From Bradyrhizobium cenepequi (lineage in GTDB: Bacteria; Pseudomonadota; Alphaproteobacteria; Rhizobiales; Xanthobacteraceae), in the NCBI RefSeq assembly GCF_020329485.1, contig NZ_JAGKJI010000020.1:1-64000 (forward strand): a stretch of 64,000 bases of DNA, given 5' to 3'. The notes beneath the pieces were generated by a model. It saw only the letters and a list, made by a program, of their open reading frames with translations, was not told where the DNA came from and searched no databases. The position numbers and the translations under genes were made by a program. This document shows positions 41,701 to 47,659 of this stretch, piece after piece (position 1 is the first letter of the stretch; each line of letters starts with the position of its first letter).

Positions 41701-42379
41701 TTCCAAGGGCTCGATCCTGCTCGGCCTGTCGCGCATCATGACGACGTTCGGTGGCGATATCCTCGCCTGGTCGGCGGAGGGCGACATCAACGCCGGCCGC
41801 GGTGCCAAGACGACGATCGTCTACACCCCGCCGAGGCGCGTCTACGATAATTACGGCGCGGTGAAACTCTCGCCGAACGCGCCATCCAGCGGCGCCGGCA
41901 TCGCCTCACGCAGTGCGGTTCCAGGCGTTCCCGGCGGCAGCATCGACCTCATCGCTCCCCTGGGGACAATCGATGCGGGCGAAGCGGGCATTCGCTCGGG
42001 CGCCGACGTCAACCTCGCGGCGCTGGCGATCGTCAACGCCGCGAACATCCAGGCGCAGGGCAATATCACCGGCGTTCCCACGGTGCAGGCGCCGCCAGTC
42101 GCGGCATTGGCCTCCAGCAATAACATGACGGCGGCGACGCAACAGGTTCAGCCAACCGCGCCCAACACCAACGATCGTCCGTCGATCATCATCGTCGAGT
42201 TCCTGGGCTATGGCGGTAGTGCGGCTGACCCAAATGAGGACCAACGCAAGAAGGATGATCGCAGCAGCCTTCAGCCACAGGACTATGAGCCCAACAGCAG
42301 ATTTCAGGTTGTTGGCAATGGCGAGCTGACGGAGGAGCAGAAGAAAAAGCTGACCGTAGACGAAAGAGGAAGGCTGTAG
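29762..42379 (+). CDS. Giant filamentous-haemagglutinin-family TPS adhesin C (4205 aa)
   Basis: The N-terminus has an extended positively charged leader and a signal peptide cleaved after AYA at about residue 61. An Ala-rich segment follows (about 66-125), then the TPS domain with NQNGIIFG near 228-235. The beta-helix shaft is closest to adhesin A (shared TALNSQRDGL, RLDQSRIEIVTGG). Two LPAG-type low-complexity blocks occur, at about residues 1033-1194 and 2945-3165; adhesin A lacks the first. Trp 3181 (TGG 39302-39304) aligns with the TGA stop of adhesin A. The DUF3739-like region is near 3835-3905 (ADQPGKVAKTYEAEL), and PSIIIVEFLGYGG begins at 4140, followed by a charged tail. From about 32.3 kb onward third codon positions are markedly richer in G/C than in the first 2.5 kb. 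This is the intact counterpart of adhesin A and is expected at the cell surface. Confidence 0.88.
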   Translation: MSMIRTAKRFRKADLEAQRAPASTTTNYFSPLSTRRGRNRYAFLAGVSVTALLMTAPGAYARPLGGQAPTPSAAAIAAAQSGQQEAARAAGQASDSLRRATLAIQAQQAIQRVARDAARAAVNASSIPNGLGVGGLQRALGAVPGTDLWRGADLPTQFNDGDRVKVNIEQTQQKAILTWDTFNVGGRTDLTFNQRGNRDWVALNRVLGADGRPSQILGNIKADGSVYVINQNGIIFGGASQVNVGTLIASTAKISNEQFLSGIYSTQSGSTWTPSFTDAAEFLNNGTGGGVVKVETGAQIETHAPASVTSGGGFVLLMGGQVVNAGSIMTPNGQTQLAAGDNFVLRRGYGTEANQFSTTRGNEIAPLFDAGSLAGLVRNDGSIFSPQGDITLAGRTIEQNAILVASTSVNTRGTIHLLNSATDTLGGITLGANSVTTIIPELESQETALNSQRDGLIEASEAANLLRATTPLGIFDNLSTLADRLDQSRIEIVTGGHVIFEGGTTPEAGSLTIAQGGQVAVSAGVRIFTDTGATIDVSGVRDVSLAMSSNNILVNIQGNELRDSPVNRDEDYLKNQDVWVDIRDLVFVPAGTGGYDTDRYYTPGGLLEVGGYLANTAHTIGEWASVGGTITLSAPEVIARQGSVFDISGGSIRYEAGYIRTTNFLGPDGRIYNINDARGDMTFYGVGMGYVRKHERWGVTEVWTDPFGRGRESVRWEDGYTVGRDAGQLILSTPTAIFEADILADVVQGERQFSDRPTDIADGYKLGQTQVAQAGQLLVGSYSALGLMGVHDSAIVIGGVEDIAQSLDASSVLPAGRTNTLWLDASHLNDQKLGGIDLATGNTIAIDSDLTLADGGSLALTAPIIDINGNVTVRSGSVTASNQLVTYEAQGSSLATRNTDLSKDGSSGLTLHSGVTIDTRGIWTNALLDPTNLSGLAFVDGGGVTLRSTGDVTLETGSRIDTSSGAAILANGNTKAGKGGDLSLLAGFNGGSGNLTLSGTITGYGVEGGGALSLSTAGFVVIGDASYEIGSTLPAGSVVPADVTLTEALLIPAGAPLPAAYSRTVTAVGAGAPLPLDITIPANVRLAAAWVVPAGAINIAYTNGGATIQAPPGTTVPQGATLTASNTSTVRSLPAGYVLPANAFPSGLTLTAAKVATYMPGTPAPIDVTFAAGTIIRAGSFVPVEAQIAPPATLHIADNLLSRGFSKYSINGQSGLLVASGANVAPVMPIYRFDTGAYGAPTGSDLSDALSVWLPDVYIADPITTTLTQRGGVDLELLSGGSVGGDTSWLSGGGVTIAQGASITVDPGRKVSIASGGQINIDGAITAHGGEITVLNANRFSNKDVGGLSVWIGEHARLDASARAVTAVDTRGQIYGVVPDGGKVVLGSLGGEDTLYEDAYLSADAYVVVRQGAVIDVSGASAELDITTLGTAGQGTIGRRAVASNGGSIVLDSYQGIYNDGTLLGRAGGAGASGGTLTINFEAPIYSYVSGDVVPARLQAGRALHISQTKQPSALPADLEAGAAHDDLRPGYASLSAEQVAAGGFDNLSLFARTAIVFEGDVNLTAGRSIALRTSGLYNSVGGGYASVSAPYVTLDGQFVREAGQFSVLPSMLPAYPATGTLSVRGELIDVASRMNAYFAKLTLDSQSDLRFSTSTLAVTGDLDLIARRIYPVTGASAGLYAGTAMNISGQPALPSGAENTGTITIGRHDDAPVATPYSVFGALNLTAGTIRQGGNLLAPLGAISLTTTDTQRVTRGLVEFLPGSLTSVSTRGLIIPYGGTVDGVSFTVDGSKLATYDLLTGAILKDADGNYVNNSDVRLGITATGTNVVSHPGSVLDLSGGGTLAGAAFVSGRGGSVDVLVNALADANPGYGFSKSGNPVYAIVPGSDIAPPAGGYSTAWTGAAPGIGEQITIPAGVPGLPAGTYTLLPANYALLPGAYRVELGARGTTGYAAAQALPSGSYMTSATRSVANTAIVDQLPTAAIVTPGATLRTHSQYNEQGYEAFQFAQAATFGVARPLMAVDGKFLTFNLSTLATGSAPRVESALIFDGQADFTPGEGGYGGTLAVSGKGGANKSYDTDMVITGAGSATVRSTSVTTVAASEILDVGAPNLYVGSAPGIKYSAGQPIRPVFEFTVNDGLVRSLTLESGVVLTGSQVILLAHNGGITVKSGASVNTLGHGLLAPDTAATGILFSAPALLAVSNGSVSLEPYRNTTTSTITLEGGSSLYSEGSIAFTSGQGVVLQDGVRFGTRDLELALPYINIGTAEQLAAAATTGILPGGLSLDQVLLDRLVQGDPVTGAPGMKNLILSAANSINFYGSVNLSTLDASGKSVLESFVLSTPAIYGHGGANDSVTLATDRLVWTGRALYDPNGGNPIYTPVAPGAIIADGPGTGHGVFNVVAREILFGYVERSRPLNTVQFNRLMLGFGTVNLNASERITSNNINTLAVWRTGASPTSSFDPATYTGDAAALNLITPLLTGDSGSTLSVYAGGALRVVAPQGAPASTASVDALGATINLASVQGSVQLDTAIVLPSGKLTVTADQTLQIDSGARIDLAGRAIPFEDVTKYSWGGDVILESTHADIVVQGGASFDVSAVENHAGSITLSATDASAGGIAFQSLDGMFKGSSTTGYESGSFKLGGHFTGFSSQSEGFARINTALNAGGFFWTREFALKQGDLAIGNEVRAHNVVVSVDNGSLTVNGRIDASGAAPGAIRLSAKNDLTLASGAVLDVQGTELQTDSDGVAIEAKNRSRIELTATTGWLRLNQGATLDLSSPDGARRGKLVLNTGRTGETSGDARIDAAGPLNIQGAAEIALNAFWTYSPTDVDGSIVQDNGGADPVGADGVLGLDQIGARNVLFIDAALANAGLAGRTAGLSAYGDAYHLRPGVEIVGGSSSNGNLTIKGDLDLASLRTSDESYSATESGSLVVRAPGNLTVNGSITDGFGNPVANPNDIMNSTETLASPRTLTVAVTSGATTIPIPGTTLTFDIILGGTSNTVQRGDVVIPFEYTGLGLTVRADMVPGGVWTLTGSIKLGANLVVSASVPNRTVAVPGGTTYVSGDTIPAGTTLPVGTVIDIGFLNGNSTNFILPTNSVYGAGTTLPRSSATSVGTMSVAAGTVIPGGTNLAGVMGGTIVTLLAGQTLPSGATLPTGTKLIASTPITNYARAPMLDPGSESWSIRLVSGADGTSADTRAVQSLSVLGAGGNMLLSNPLTNGGGKVLPSVIRTGTGDLDLVAGRDLTQDTPFGVYTAGSQIDVGGAYSGVTSQGGYFTEGGGDLTITTGRNLTGSLQVENPASASQNTYSVGNWLVRQGDATTPAAWGIRFGAYGGPSANIFYGFSGFGTLGGGNLNVDVGGDAGVLGAFTSGGTQITRSTGLVFAVGGSGRVTSVTKTPDGVVTGGTLLQTGGGDLSVDIGGRLNPYTAIAATTDDLNGSFTNVRGDIAVQAGAIGAAKLVYGVGALNDPRAVDLYRATMLQDDGGTGGPVVVIGDGSASLQARGDLVFGGAGDPGMIYPTGVSVTGPTFSLWRSDSAITLFSAGGNMVPLNTSGSLSQNEIWGSEDSTNQTMMTPIFEAVAAHGSLYWAGVRRIELAPSRDGYLELLAGDSIYAAGISGSDWPAAWSVSGALADPNSIPNPFRPGTSNSYFQFQPDTVTTNLHEGDDKLIRVYALTGDIVNFTLGDPTPQFVNGEFLPRYRTAMPARIYAGRDIVNFGKNAYRSPTSGAEYTDTPSLILNNDATDVSSIEAGRDILYAQVQIAGPGSLEVVAGRNLYLGDQGSIVSIGALAAGDTRPGASILMQAGAGPTGPNYAGLLPYLDPANLAIVGTPLADQPGKVAKTYEAELAAWLKERFGFAAPTDADARAYFTALAPEQQAIFLRQVYFAELKAGGREYNDEASSRYGSYLRGREAIAALFPGDAAYDGDITIFGGAGVRTLFGGGIQMLTPGGQQVVGVEGQVPPASAGIVTQGSGSIQLYSKGSILLGLSRIMTTFGGDILAWSAEGDINAGRGAKTTIVYTPPRRVYDNYGAVKLSPNAPSSGAGIASRSAVPGVPGGSIDLIAPLGTIDAGEAGIRSGADVNLAALAIVNAANIQAQGNITGVPTVQAPPVAALASSNNMTAATQQVQPTAPNTNDRPSIIIVEFLGYGGSAADPNEDQRKKDDRSSLQPQDYEPNSRFQVVGNGELTEEQKKKLTVDERGRL

Positions 42380-42581
42380 AGCCTGTTGGATCGCTCTGTT
42401 TGCGTCGGCAGCACCACCCGGCCATCCGGCGACCGTCTGGTTAGTCGCCTCTGGCGTCGCGGCGCCGCCAACGCATAGCGCGGGACCAGATTGAATCCGC
42501 AAATATTGGTCATTTCGTCGGTTGATGAAAAAGCCAAGCGCATAAGGACGGCGAAAGGCATTCAAAAATCCCGACCATCCC

Positions 42582-42824
42582 CTAATTGGGGCTGATGATG
42601 CAGGCTCCGTCGCGACGGCTCCAGACGAACCATCGGTAGCACGGAGGGCGGGGGTGAGCCCCGACAGGACACTCATTCCGCACACGCGCGCCTCTCTCCC
42701 AGCCATCGACGACGCACCCGCCGTTGCGTGCCGTATGGCAACCGGGGCCGCAGCCGTCCGCGGCGTCGGCCATGCCAATGTTCGCGAGCGTGGCTGCGAA
42801 CAGAACTGCCAATATCGCTCTCAT
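42582..42824 (-). CDS. Small Cys-rich secreted protein (GCG-type)
   Basis: An 80-residue protein read from ATG 42822-42824, which has a strong GGAGG ribosome site 7 bp upstream; a longer open frame to 42986 is not needed. Residues 1-23 form a signal peptide (ILAVLFAATLANIGMADA). The mature part has six Cys in a short Gly/Arg-rich sequence beginning DGCGPGCHTARNGGC and including ECPVGAHPRPPC. It resembles the small rhizobial proteins with a GCGxxC-type prefix, which have no established function. It is convergent with adhesin C and separated from it by about 200 bp with no visible content. Confidence 0.65.
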   Translation of the reverse strand: MRAILAVLFAATLANIGMADAADGCGPGCHTARNGGCVVDGWERGARVRNECPVGAHPRPPCYRWFVWSRRDGACIISPN

Positions 42825-43113
42825 CCCTATTTCCTCCCGCGCGTTATGTTCTCTACGGGCAAGTGCTGCGCTGAGCGCGCGGTATTGATCTTGGGTCAAT
42901 GCAGTGGAAAAGCGAAGCCCCCGCCCCAGGCGGGAACGAGGTGGGGTAGGGCACTGTGAGGTGGCGTCGCGGTAAATTTTCCGCACCGGGCCGGTTGATG
43001 CCTTTCGGTAACACCATTCGCGTACGCTAAGGGTGTGAAGGCTCGTCGGCCGGGGACGGACGAGCGCAGTCGCTCACGGATCGCGCGCCCGATTCGGAAA
43101 TCCGGGGAACAGG

Positions 43114-43488
43114 ATGATCCTGCTCAGCTATATCTATCGCTTCGTCTCCAACTTCGTGTTCCTGGCGCTGGTTTATTTCAGCCTCAACTTCATGGAGAAA
43201 TACCAGCATCGCGCGCTCGTCGCGCTCCTGGTGCTGGTCTATGCCGCGATGCACGCGGCGTCCGCCTTGCGCTCGTTCTATTTCTTCCAGCGAATCGAGC
43301 GCCTGGAAGGGGAGACGCGCCGGCTCGGGATGGCGGTGGTCGAGGGACCGAGTTCGGCGGCCTCACGCAAGCAGATCGTCGGCGCCGTCACCGAGCTGCG
43401 TCACGCCAGCGAGATCAAATCCTATATCGACCTGCTGTTCCTGGCGCTCGTCATCCTGCTTTGTATCGCCAAAATCGTGACGAACTGA
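43114..43488 (+). CDS. Small integral membrane protein of unknown function
   Basis: A 124-residue protein with a ribosome site (GGGGAACAGG) just before ATG 43114. Hydropathy by eye gives three membrane segments: about 7-25, 33-50 and 104-122. A charged linker lies between (FFQRIERLEGETRRLG, VTELRHASEIKSY) and could form a short coiled coil. I recognise no family. It ends 16 bp before the convergent deacetylase gene, so its transcript probably runs into that gene's 3' end. A compact rhizobial membrane protein is the most that can be said. Confidence 0.6.
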   Translation: MILLSYIYRFVSNFVFLALVYFSLNFMEKYQHRALVALLVLVYAAMHAASALRSFYFFQRIERLEGETRRLGMAVVEGPSSAASRKQIVGAVTELRHASEIKSYIDLLFLALVILLCIAKIVTN

Positions 43489-43504
43489 GCCGGCGCTGCG
43501 GTCT

Positions 43505-44836
43505 TCACCGCTTCGCCACTTGAAGTGGGCGCCTGCTTGGCTTCGCCTGCACGGCATGCTTGGGCACGCCACGGCCCGGGCGTCGCCCTTGCGGGGTCTG
43601 ATGCGCGGCATCCCGGGAATGCGCGGCTTGGCGCGCACCGACCGTGCGGGCCCTCGCGGAAATCGGCCCCACGGCGTTCGCGGCCTGATGGGGTGCCGCG
43701 ACCTGTTCCGGCCGGTTGGCAGGCGAATGCGATGCCAGCAACGTCACGCGGACGCTCTCAGGCATCCTGAACACGGAAGAGGCCGGAATCGGCAGCGCCG
43801 GGCGGCTGTTCTCGGAGACCCGCAATGGTCCCGGCCATGCTGTTTGCGAAGCGATCGCGGCGCGCGGGCGGCGCAGTCGATCGAGCAGGCCTGGATCGCG
43901 CCAAGCCAGATTCGACAGTCCGGGTGCGGGAAGCGTCTGCGTCTGAACGAACACGAAATCCGGAATCTTCGGCCAGCGCACAGCTGCCACGACCTCTGAC
44001 GGCGGATGCAATAGCCACTGCACGGGGTCGGTGGGCGTGGCCGGCCGGTCGGGCGTCGCGGGCACCACATGGACGATACGATAGCCGCGTGCCTTCAACT
44101 CCTGCAGGATCCTCGGCAGCGCGGCCACGGTGCGCTGCTGGATGTCGTGCAGCAGCAGGATGCCTTTGCCCTTCGCCTCCAGGCGCTGGATTGCGAGATC
44201 GTAGACGCGCGAGGGAGGGATGTGTCGCCAGTCGTCGGCCGGAAAATCGGCGCTCCAGCTCTGGATGCCCTGCGACGCCAGATAGTTTTCGACGGCTTCG
44301 GCGCGCAGCAGCCCCGGAATGCGGAAGAAGGGCGCAAGCTCGCTTGCGTCGCCAAGCGCGGCCACCGTCGAGGCGATGCCGGCATCGACCTCCTGCTTGG
44401 CCTGCTCGATCGACATTTTGTTGAAAGTCAGCGGATGATTCTGGCTGTGCGTGCCCACGGTGTGGCCGGCGGCGACGAGCTTGCGGACGCCTTGCGGATT
44501 GGCGTTGGCCTGGCGGCCGATGATGAAGAAGGTCGCTTTCACACATTGGCTGGCAAGAATGTCCAGCACCTGGTTGCTATATTTCGGCAGCGGGCCGTCA
44601 TCGAATGTCAGCACCACTTCGTGATCGTTCAGCGGCAGGGTCTCGGCATATTGCATGGTGCCGATCCGGGGATGCTCGCGGGGATCGACCACCAGCGTCC
44701 GTGAGGTGCCAAGCGCGTCGGGATGGCCCGGACAATCAGCCGCGACCGCGGAGCGGCTGGTCGCGCCGATCAGAGCCACCAGGGAGAGAGCCATCCATGA
44801 TCGCTTCCAGAATCCTGCACTGACACTAGCGATCAT
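43505..44836 (-). CDS. Polysaccharide deacetylase with long basic C-terminal extension
   Basis: A 443-residue exported protein (signal peptide about 1-32, cleavage near AVAA). The NodB-homology catalytic domain shows motif 1 TFDDGP at 77-82 (catalytic base and metal Asp), motif 2 HSQNH at 130-134 (metal His), FFRIPG, and LLHD near the domain end. It should remove acetyl groups from a cell-envelope or extracellular N-acetylated polysaccharide. After about residue 300 a Pro/Ala/Arg-rich tail of roughly 140 residues extends past the domain and is absent from the paralogue next door (44935-45717). The two share CPxxxDALGTSRxLxVDP at the N-terminus, so they are tandem duplicates. The true substrate is unknown. 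Confidence 0.85.
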   Translation of the reverse strand: MIASVSAGFWKRSWMALSLVALIGATSRSAVAADCPGHPDALGTSRTLVVDPREHPRIGTMQYAETLPLNDHEVVLTFDDGPLPKYSNQVLDILASQCVKATFFIIGRQANANPQGVRKLVAAGHTVGTHSQNHPLTFNKMSIEQAKQEVDAGIASTVAALGDASELAPFFRIPGLLRAEAVENYLASQGIQSWSADFPADDWRHIPPSRVYDLAIQRLEAKGKGILLLHDIQQRTVAALPRILQELKARGYRIVHVVPATPDRPATPTDPVQWLLHPPSEVVAAVRWPKIPDFVFVQTQTLPAPGLSNLAWRDPGLLDRLRRPRAAIASQTAWPGPLRVSENSRPALPIPASSVFRMPESVRVTLLASHSPANRPEQVAAPHQAANAVGPISARARTVGARQAAHSRDAAHQTPQGRRPGRGVPKHAVQAKPSRRPLQVAKR

Positions 44837-44934
44837 AACGCCCCAGCTGCATTCTCTTAGTCCGACGCCGAATCCTTACGCACGGCGTCATGAATGCCGC
44901 CTTAATGCTTTGTAACTTAAAGTCATCATTCGGT

Positions 44935-45717
44935 TCAATGTGTCTGATTCGACACGGTTTTCGGGCCCGGCGGCACGATATGCACGATCCGGAAATTGTG
45001 ATCGCGCAGGTAGCGCAAGAAGGCGGGAAGCATCGCCGCGGTGTGCGCCTTGGGATCGTGCAGCAGGATGATGCCCCGTCCGGTGGCGTTCAGGCGTTCG
45101 GTTAGAATCTTCAGCTCTTCCTCGGGCGTCATCTTGTTCCAGTCGCCTGCCCAAAGATCGGCGCCGAACACCGCGATGCCGCGCTTCTCCAGGTTCGCAA
45201 GTGTCTCCGGCGACATCTCGAAGAAGGGAAAGCGGAAGAACGGTGTGCTCGGCGTTGTGGTCGCGCGCCCATGCAGCGCCGTTTCGACGGCAGCGATGCC
45301 CTTGTCGATCTCGCCAATAGCGTCGTCAGGCTTCATGTATTTGAGGTTGTGATGCGTCAAGGTGTGATGGGCGACGGTGTGGCCGAGTGCGGCGATCTGG
45401 CGGACCAGCTCCGGATGCTCGGAGGCCGGCTTTCCGATCATGAAAAAGGTGGCGCGCACGCATTCATGGGCGAGTGCCGCGAGAATCTTCCGGTCGGTTG
45501 CCGGCCATGGCCCGTCGTCGAACGTCAACACCACCTCGTGATCCTTTAGCGGCAGCGTGTCCGGAAAGCTCTTGGTGCCGACGCGCGGATAGGTCGCTGG
45601 ATCGACGGTGAGGACGCGCGAGGTTCCGAGCGCATCCTTGCGCGGGCATTCGGCGGCGGCCTGCGCGGCGCCGGTCCACGCGAGCAGAGCAAGAATGGCT
45701 GCGCCGAACGTTCTCAT
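44935..45717 (-). CDS. Polysaccharide deacetylase (NodB-homology), compact paralogue
   Basis: A 260-residue secreted protein beginning at ATG 45715-45717 (MRTFGAAILALL; an in-frame TTG two codons upstream is less likely). The signal peptide ends near AQAAA. Catalytic motifs are TFDDGP, HHTLTHH (metal His pair), FFRFPFF and ILLHD, all present, so it should be an active metal-dependent deacetylase. It precedes the longer paralogue at 43505-44836 on the same strand with a 98-bp gap, so the two could be co-transcribed. It is divergent from mgtE; the shared upstream region is 45718-45838. Confidence 0.87.
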   Translation of the reverse strand: MRTFGAAILALLAWTGAAQAAAECPRKDALGTSRVLTVDPATYPRVGTKSFPDTLPLKDHEVVLTFDDGPWPATDRKILAALAHECVRATFFMIGKPASEHPELVRQIAALGHTVAHHTLTHHNLKYMKPDDAIGEIDKGIAAVETALHGRATTTPSTPFFRFPFFEMSPETLANLEKRGIAVFGADLWAGDWNKMTPEEELKILTERLNATGRGIILLHDPKAHTAAMLPAFLRYLRDHNFRIVHIVPPGPKTVSNQTH

Positions 45718-45838
45718 AAGCAAACCTGTTTTTCGCGGTTGGTGATATTTGGCATTGCGCCGGACGCGGCCGATTGGGTAATGCGAGCGGCAATAACTCA
45801 GACGAGTTCCTTCCTTCTGTCAAACGGTGAGGCGCGGC

Positions 45839-47260
45839 ATGACCGATCACATCGATGCTGCCAACCCCGCCGAAGGCTCCATTCTCGATCGGCTTCCGAT
45901 GCGGGACGAGGAGGGGCAGCTCCGCCACGAATTCGTCGAGGAGATCGCGAGCGCGATCCACGCCGCCGACCGGCCATTCCTCTGCGAGGTCGTGGCGGAA
46001 TTGCATGAGGCGGATCTCGGCGATCTCATCGCGGCGCTCGCTCCGGAAGACCGTGTCAGCCTGGTCGAGATCACCGGCACGGATTTCGACTTCTCGGCAC
46101 TGAACGAGGTTGACGATGCCGTGCGCGAGGAAATCCTCGAAGAGCTCAAGCCGGAGACCGTTGCGGAAGGCGTCCGCGAACTGGAATCAGACGACGCGAT
46201 CGAGCTTCTCGAAGGTCTTGACGAGGAGGACAAGGAAGAAATCCTCGAAAAGCTTCCGCCGTCAGAGCGCGCCGAGCTCGAGCGCAGCCTGCTGTATCCG
46301 GAAAACTCCGCCGGCCGGCGGATGCAGACCGAATTCATCGCGGTGCCGCCAGATTGGACGGTGGGGCAGACCATCGACTACATGCGCGAGGCGCCCGAGC
46401 TGCCGCACCGGTTCTACGAGATCTACGTGGTCGACAGCGACAGGCGCTGGCTGGGCGCAGTACCGCTCGACGTGCTGCTGCGTTCGCGCCGTCCGGTGCC
46501 GCTCACCGACCTGATCGATGAAGATCGCCGCCGCGTCTCGGCCCTGGAAGACCAGGAAGAGGTCGCGCGGATGTTCGGCAAGTACAATCTGGTTGCCGCT
46601 CCCGTGGTCGACACCACAAACCGCCTGGTTGGCGTCATCACCATCGACGACGTGGTCGACGTCATCGAGGAGGAAGCTGACGAGGACTTGAAGGCGCTCG
46701 GTGGTGTCACCAGTCACGAAGAGTTGTCGGACAATGTCTGGACGATCGCGCGGGGCCGCTTCAGTTGGCTCCTGGTCAATCTCGCGACCGCCTTTCTGGC
46801 GTCCTCGGTACTGGGCCTGTTCGAAGGCCAGCTCGAAAAGATGGTGGCGCTTGCGGTGCTGGCGCCGATCGTCGCGAGCCAGGGCGGCAATGCCGCGACC
46901 CAGACCATGACCGTCGCTGTGCGCGCGCTGGCGACGCGCGAACTCGGATCCTACAACGCCGTTCGCGTGATCCTGCGCGAGACCATGGTTGGCCTGGTCA
47001 ACGGCCTCGCCTTCGCCGTTATCACCGGCATCGCCGCGGTCGCCTGGTTCAAGATTCCGGGCCTTGGCGTGGTGATCGGGCTTGCCATCGTCTGCAACCT
47101 GGTCGCCGGTGCGCTCGGCGGGATTTTGATCCCGATGGTGCTGGAGCGGGTGCGCGCTGATCCGGCGGTTGCGTCCGGCACCTTCGTTACCACGATCACC
47201 GATGTGGTCGGCTTCTTCTGCTTCCTCGGCATTGCCACGCTGTGGTTCGGCCTGAATTAG
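45839..47260 (+). CDS. mgtE: Magnesium transporter MgtE
   Basis: A 473-residue protein from ATG 45839, with GAGG 8 bp upstream; the open frame extends four codons further to a GTG. The cytoplasmic acidic MgtE N-domain lies at about 30-135 (ADLGDLIAAL, LEGLDEEDKEEILEKLP). Two CBS domains follow at about 150-285 (YEIYVVDSDRRWLGAVPL, APVVDTTNRLVGVITIDD). Five membrane segments from about 300 to the end form the pore (VALAVLAPIVASQGGNAA and the C-terminal FFCFLGIATLWFG). MgtE channels import Mg2+ and close when the N and CBS domains bind Mg2+. Length and domain order are normal for the family. Confidence 0.95.
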   Translation: MTDHIDAANPAEGSILDRLPMRDEEGQLRHEFVEEIASAIHAADRPFLCEVVAELHEADLGDLIAALAPEDRVSLVEITGTDFDFSALNEVDDAVREEILEELKPETVAEGVRELESDDAIELLEGLDEEDKEEILEKLPPSERAELERSLLYPENSAGRRMQTEFIAVPPDWTVGQTIDYMREAPELPHRFYEIYVVDSDRRWLGAVPLDVLLRSRRPVPLTDLIDEDRRRVSALEDQEEVARMFGKYNLVAAPVVDTTNRLVGVITIDDVVDVIEEEADEDLKALGGVTSHEELSDNVWTIARGRFSWLLVNLATAFLASSVLGLFEGQLEKMVALAVLAPIVASQGGNAATQTMTVAVRALATRELGSYNAVRVILRETMVGLVNGLAFAVITGIAAVAWFKIPGLGVVIGLAIVCNLVAGALGGILIPMVLERVRADPAVASGTFVTTITDVVGFFCFLGIATLWFGLN

Positions 47261-47274
47261 CGCCTTGCTTTGCG

Positions 47275-47289
47275 TTAAGCGGCCTTTAA
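47275..47289. promoter_or_regulatory. Candidate CtrA box upstream of XRE gene
   Basis: The sequence TTAA-N7-TTAA (47275-47289) matches exactly the full CtrA-binding consensus of alphaproteobacteria and is rare by chance in G/C-rich DNA. It lies 38 bp upstream of the ATG of the XRE-type regulator at 47327 and just after mgtE. It could link expression of that regulator to the cell cycle. There is no experimental support, only sequence identity. Confidence 0.4.
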
Positions 47290-47326
47290 GCCGGCTGGCC
47301 CACAATGCGGCTTTCCGGAGCAGACC

Positions 47327-47623
47327 ATGAAGCGCCTGCGGCTGAAAGCGGATGGACGGATCGTCGAGCTGCGCGACGGGCAGGAGTTCCCGCTCGCGCC
47401 GGAGACGCCGCCGGGGCCGCTCACGGTCCGTGATCTCCGCCGCCGGTCGCGCCTGACCCAACTCGAATTCGCAGCCAAGCTCGGCGTGCCCGTAGAAACG
47501 ATCCGCAACTGGGAGCAGGGCAAGCGTGCCCCGCGCGGACCAGCACGGGCGCTTCTGGCGGTCATTGCGCATTCGCCGGAAACGGTATTCGCGGCGCTGG
47601 CGACAGAATCCTCTGCGGCCTGA
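47327..47623 (+). CDS. Small XRE-family helix-turn-helix regulator
   Basis: A 98-residue protein with a GGAGCAG ribosome site before ATG 47327. Residues about 33-82 are a Cro/CI-type helix-turn-helix (LTVRDLRRRSRLTQLEFAAK, VPVETIRNWEQGKRAPRGPA), the pattern seen in HigA/MqsA-like antitoxins and stand-alone repressors. The first 30 residues (RLKADGRIVELRDGQEF) look like a short beta hairpin. No toxin-like gene is adjacent: upstream is mgtE and downstream an aldo/keto reductase, so a toxin-antitoxin role is not supported. It may control itself or the downstream reductase 36 bp away. Confidence 0.8.
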   Translation: MKRLRLKADGRIVELRDGQEFPLAPETPPGPLTVRDLRRRSRLTQLEFAAKLGVPVETIRNWEQGKRAPRGPARALLAVIAHSPETVFAALATESSAA

Positions 47624-47659
47624 TTTGGCAGCGGAGCCGCGCCGGCCCATAATAGGCGC

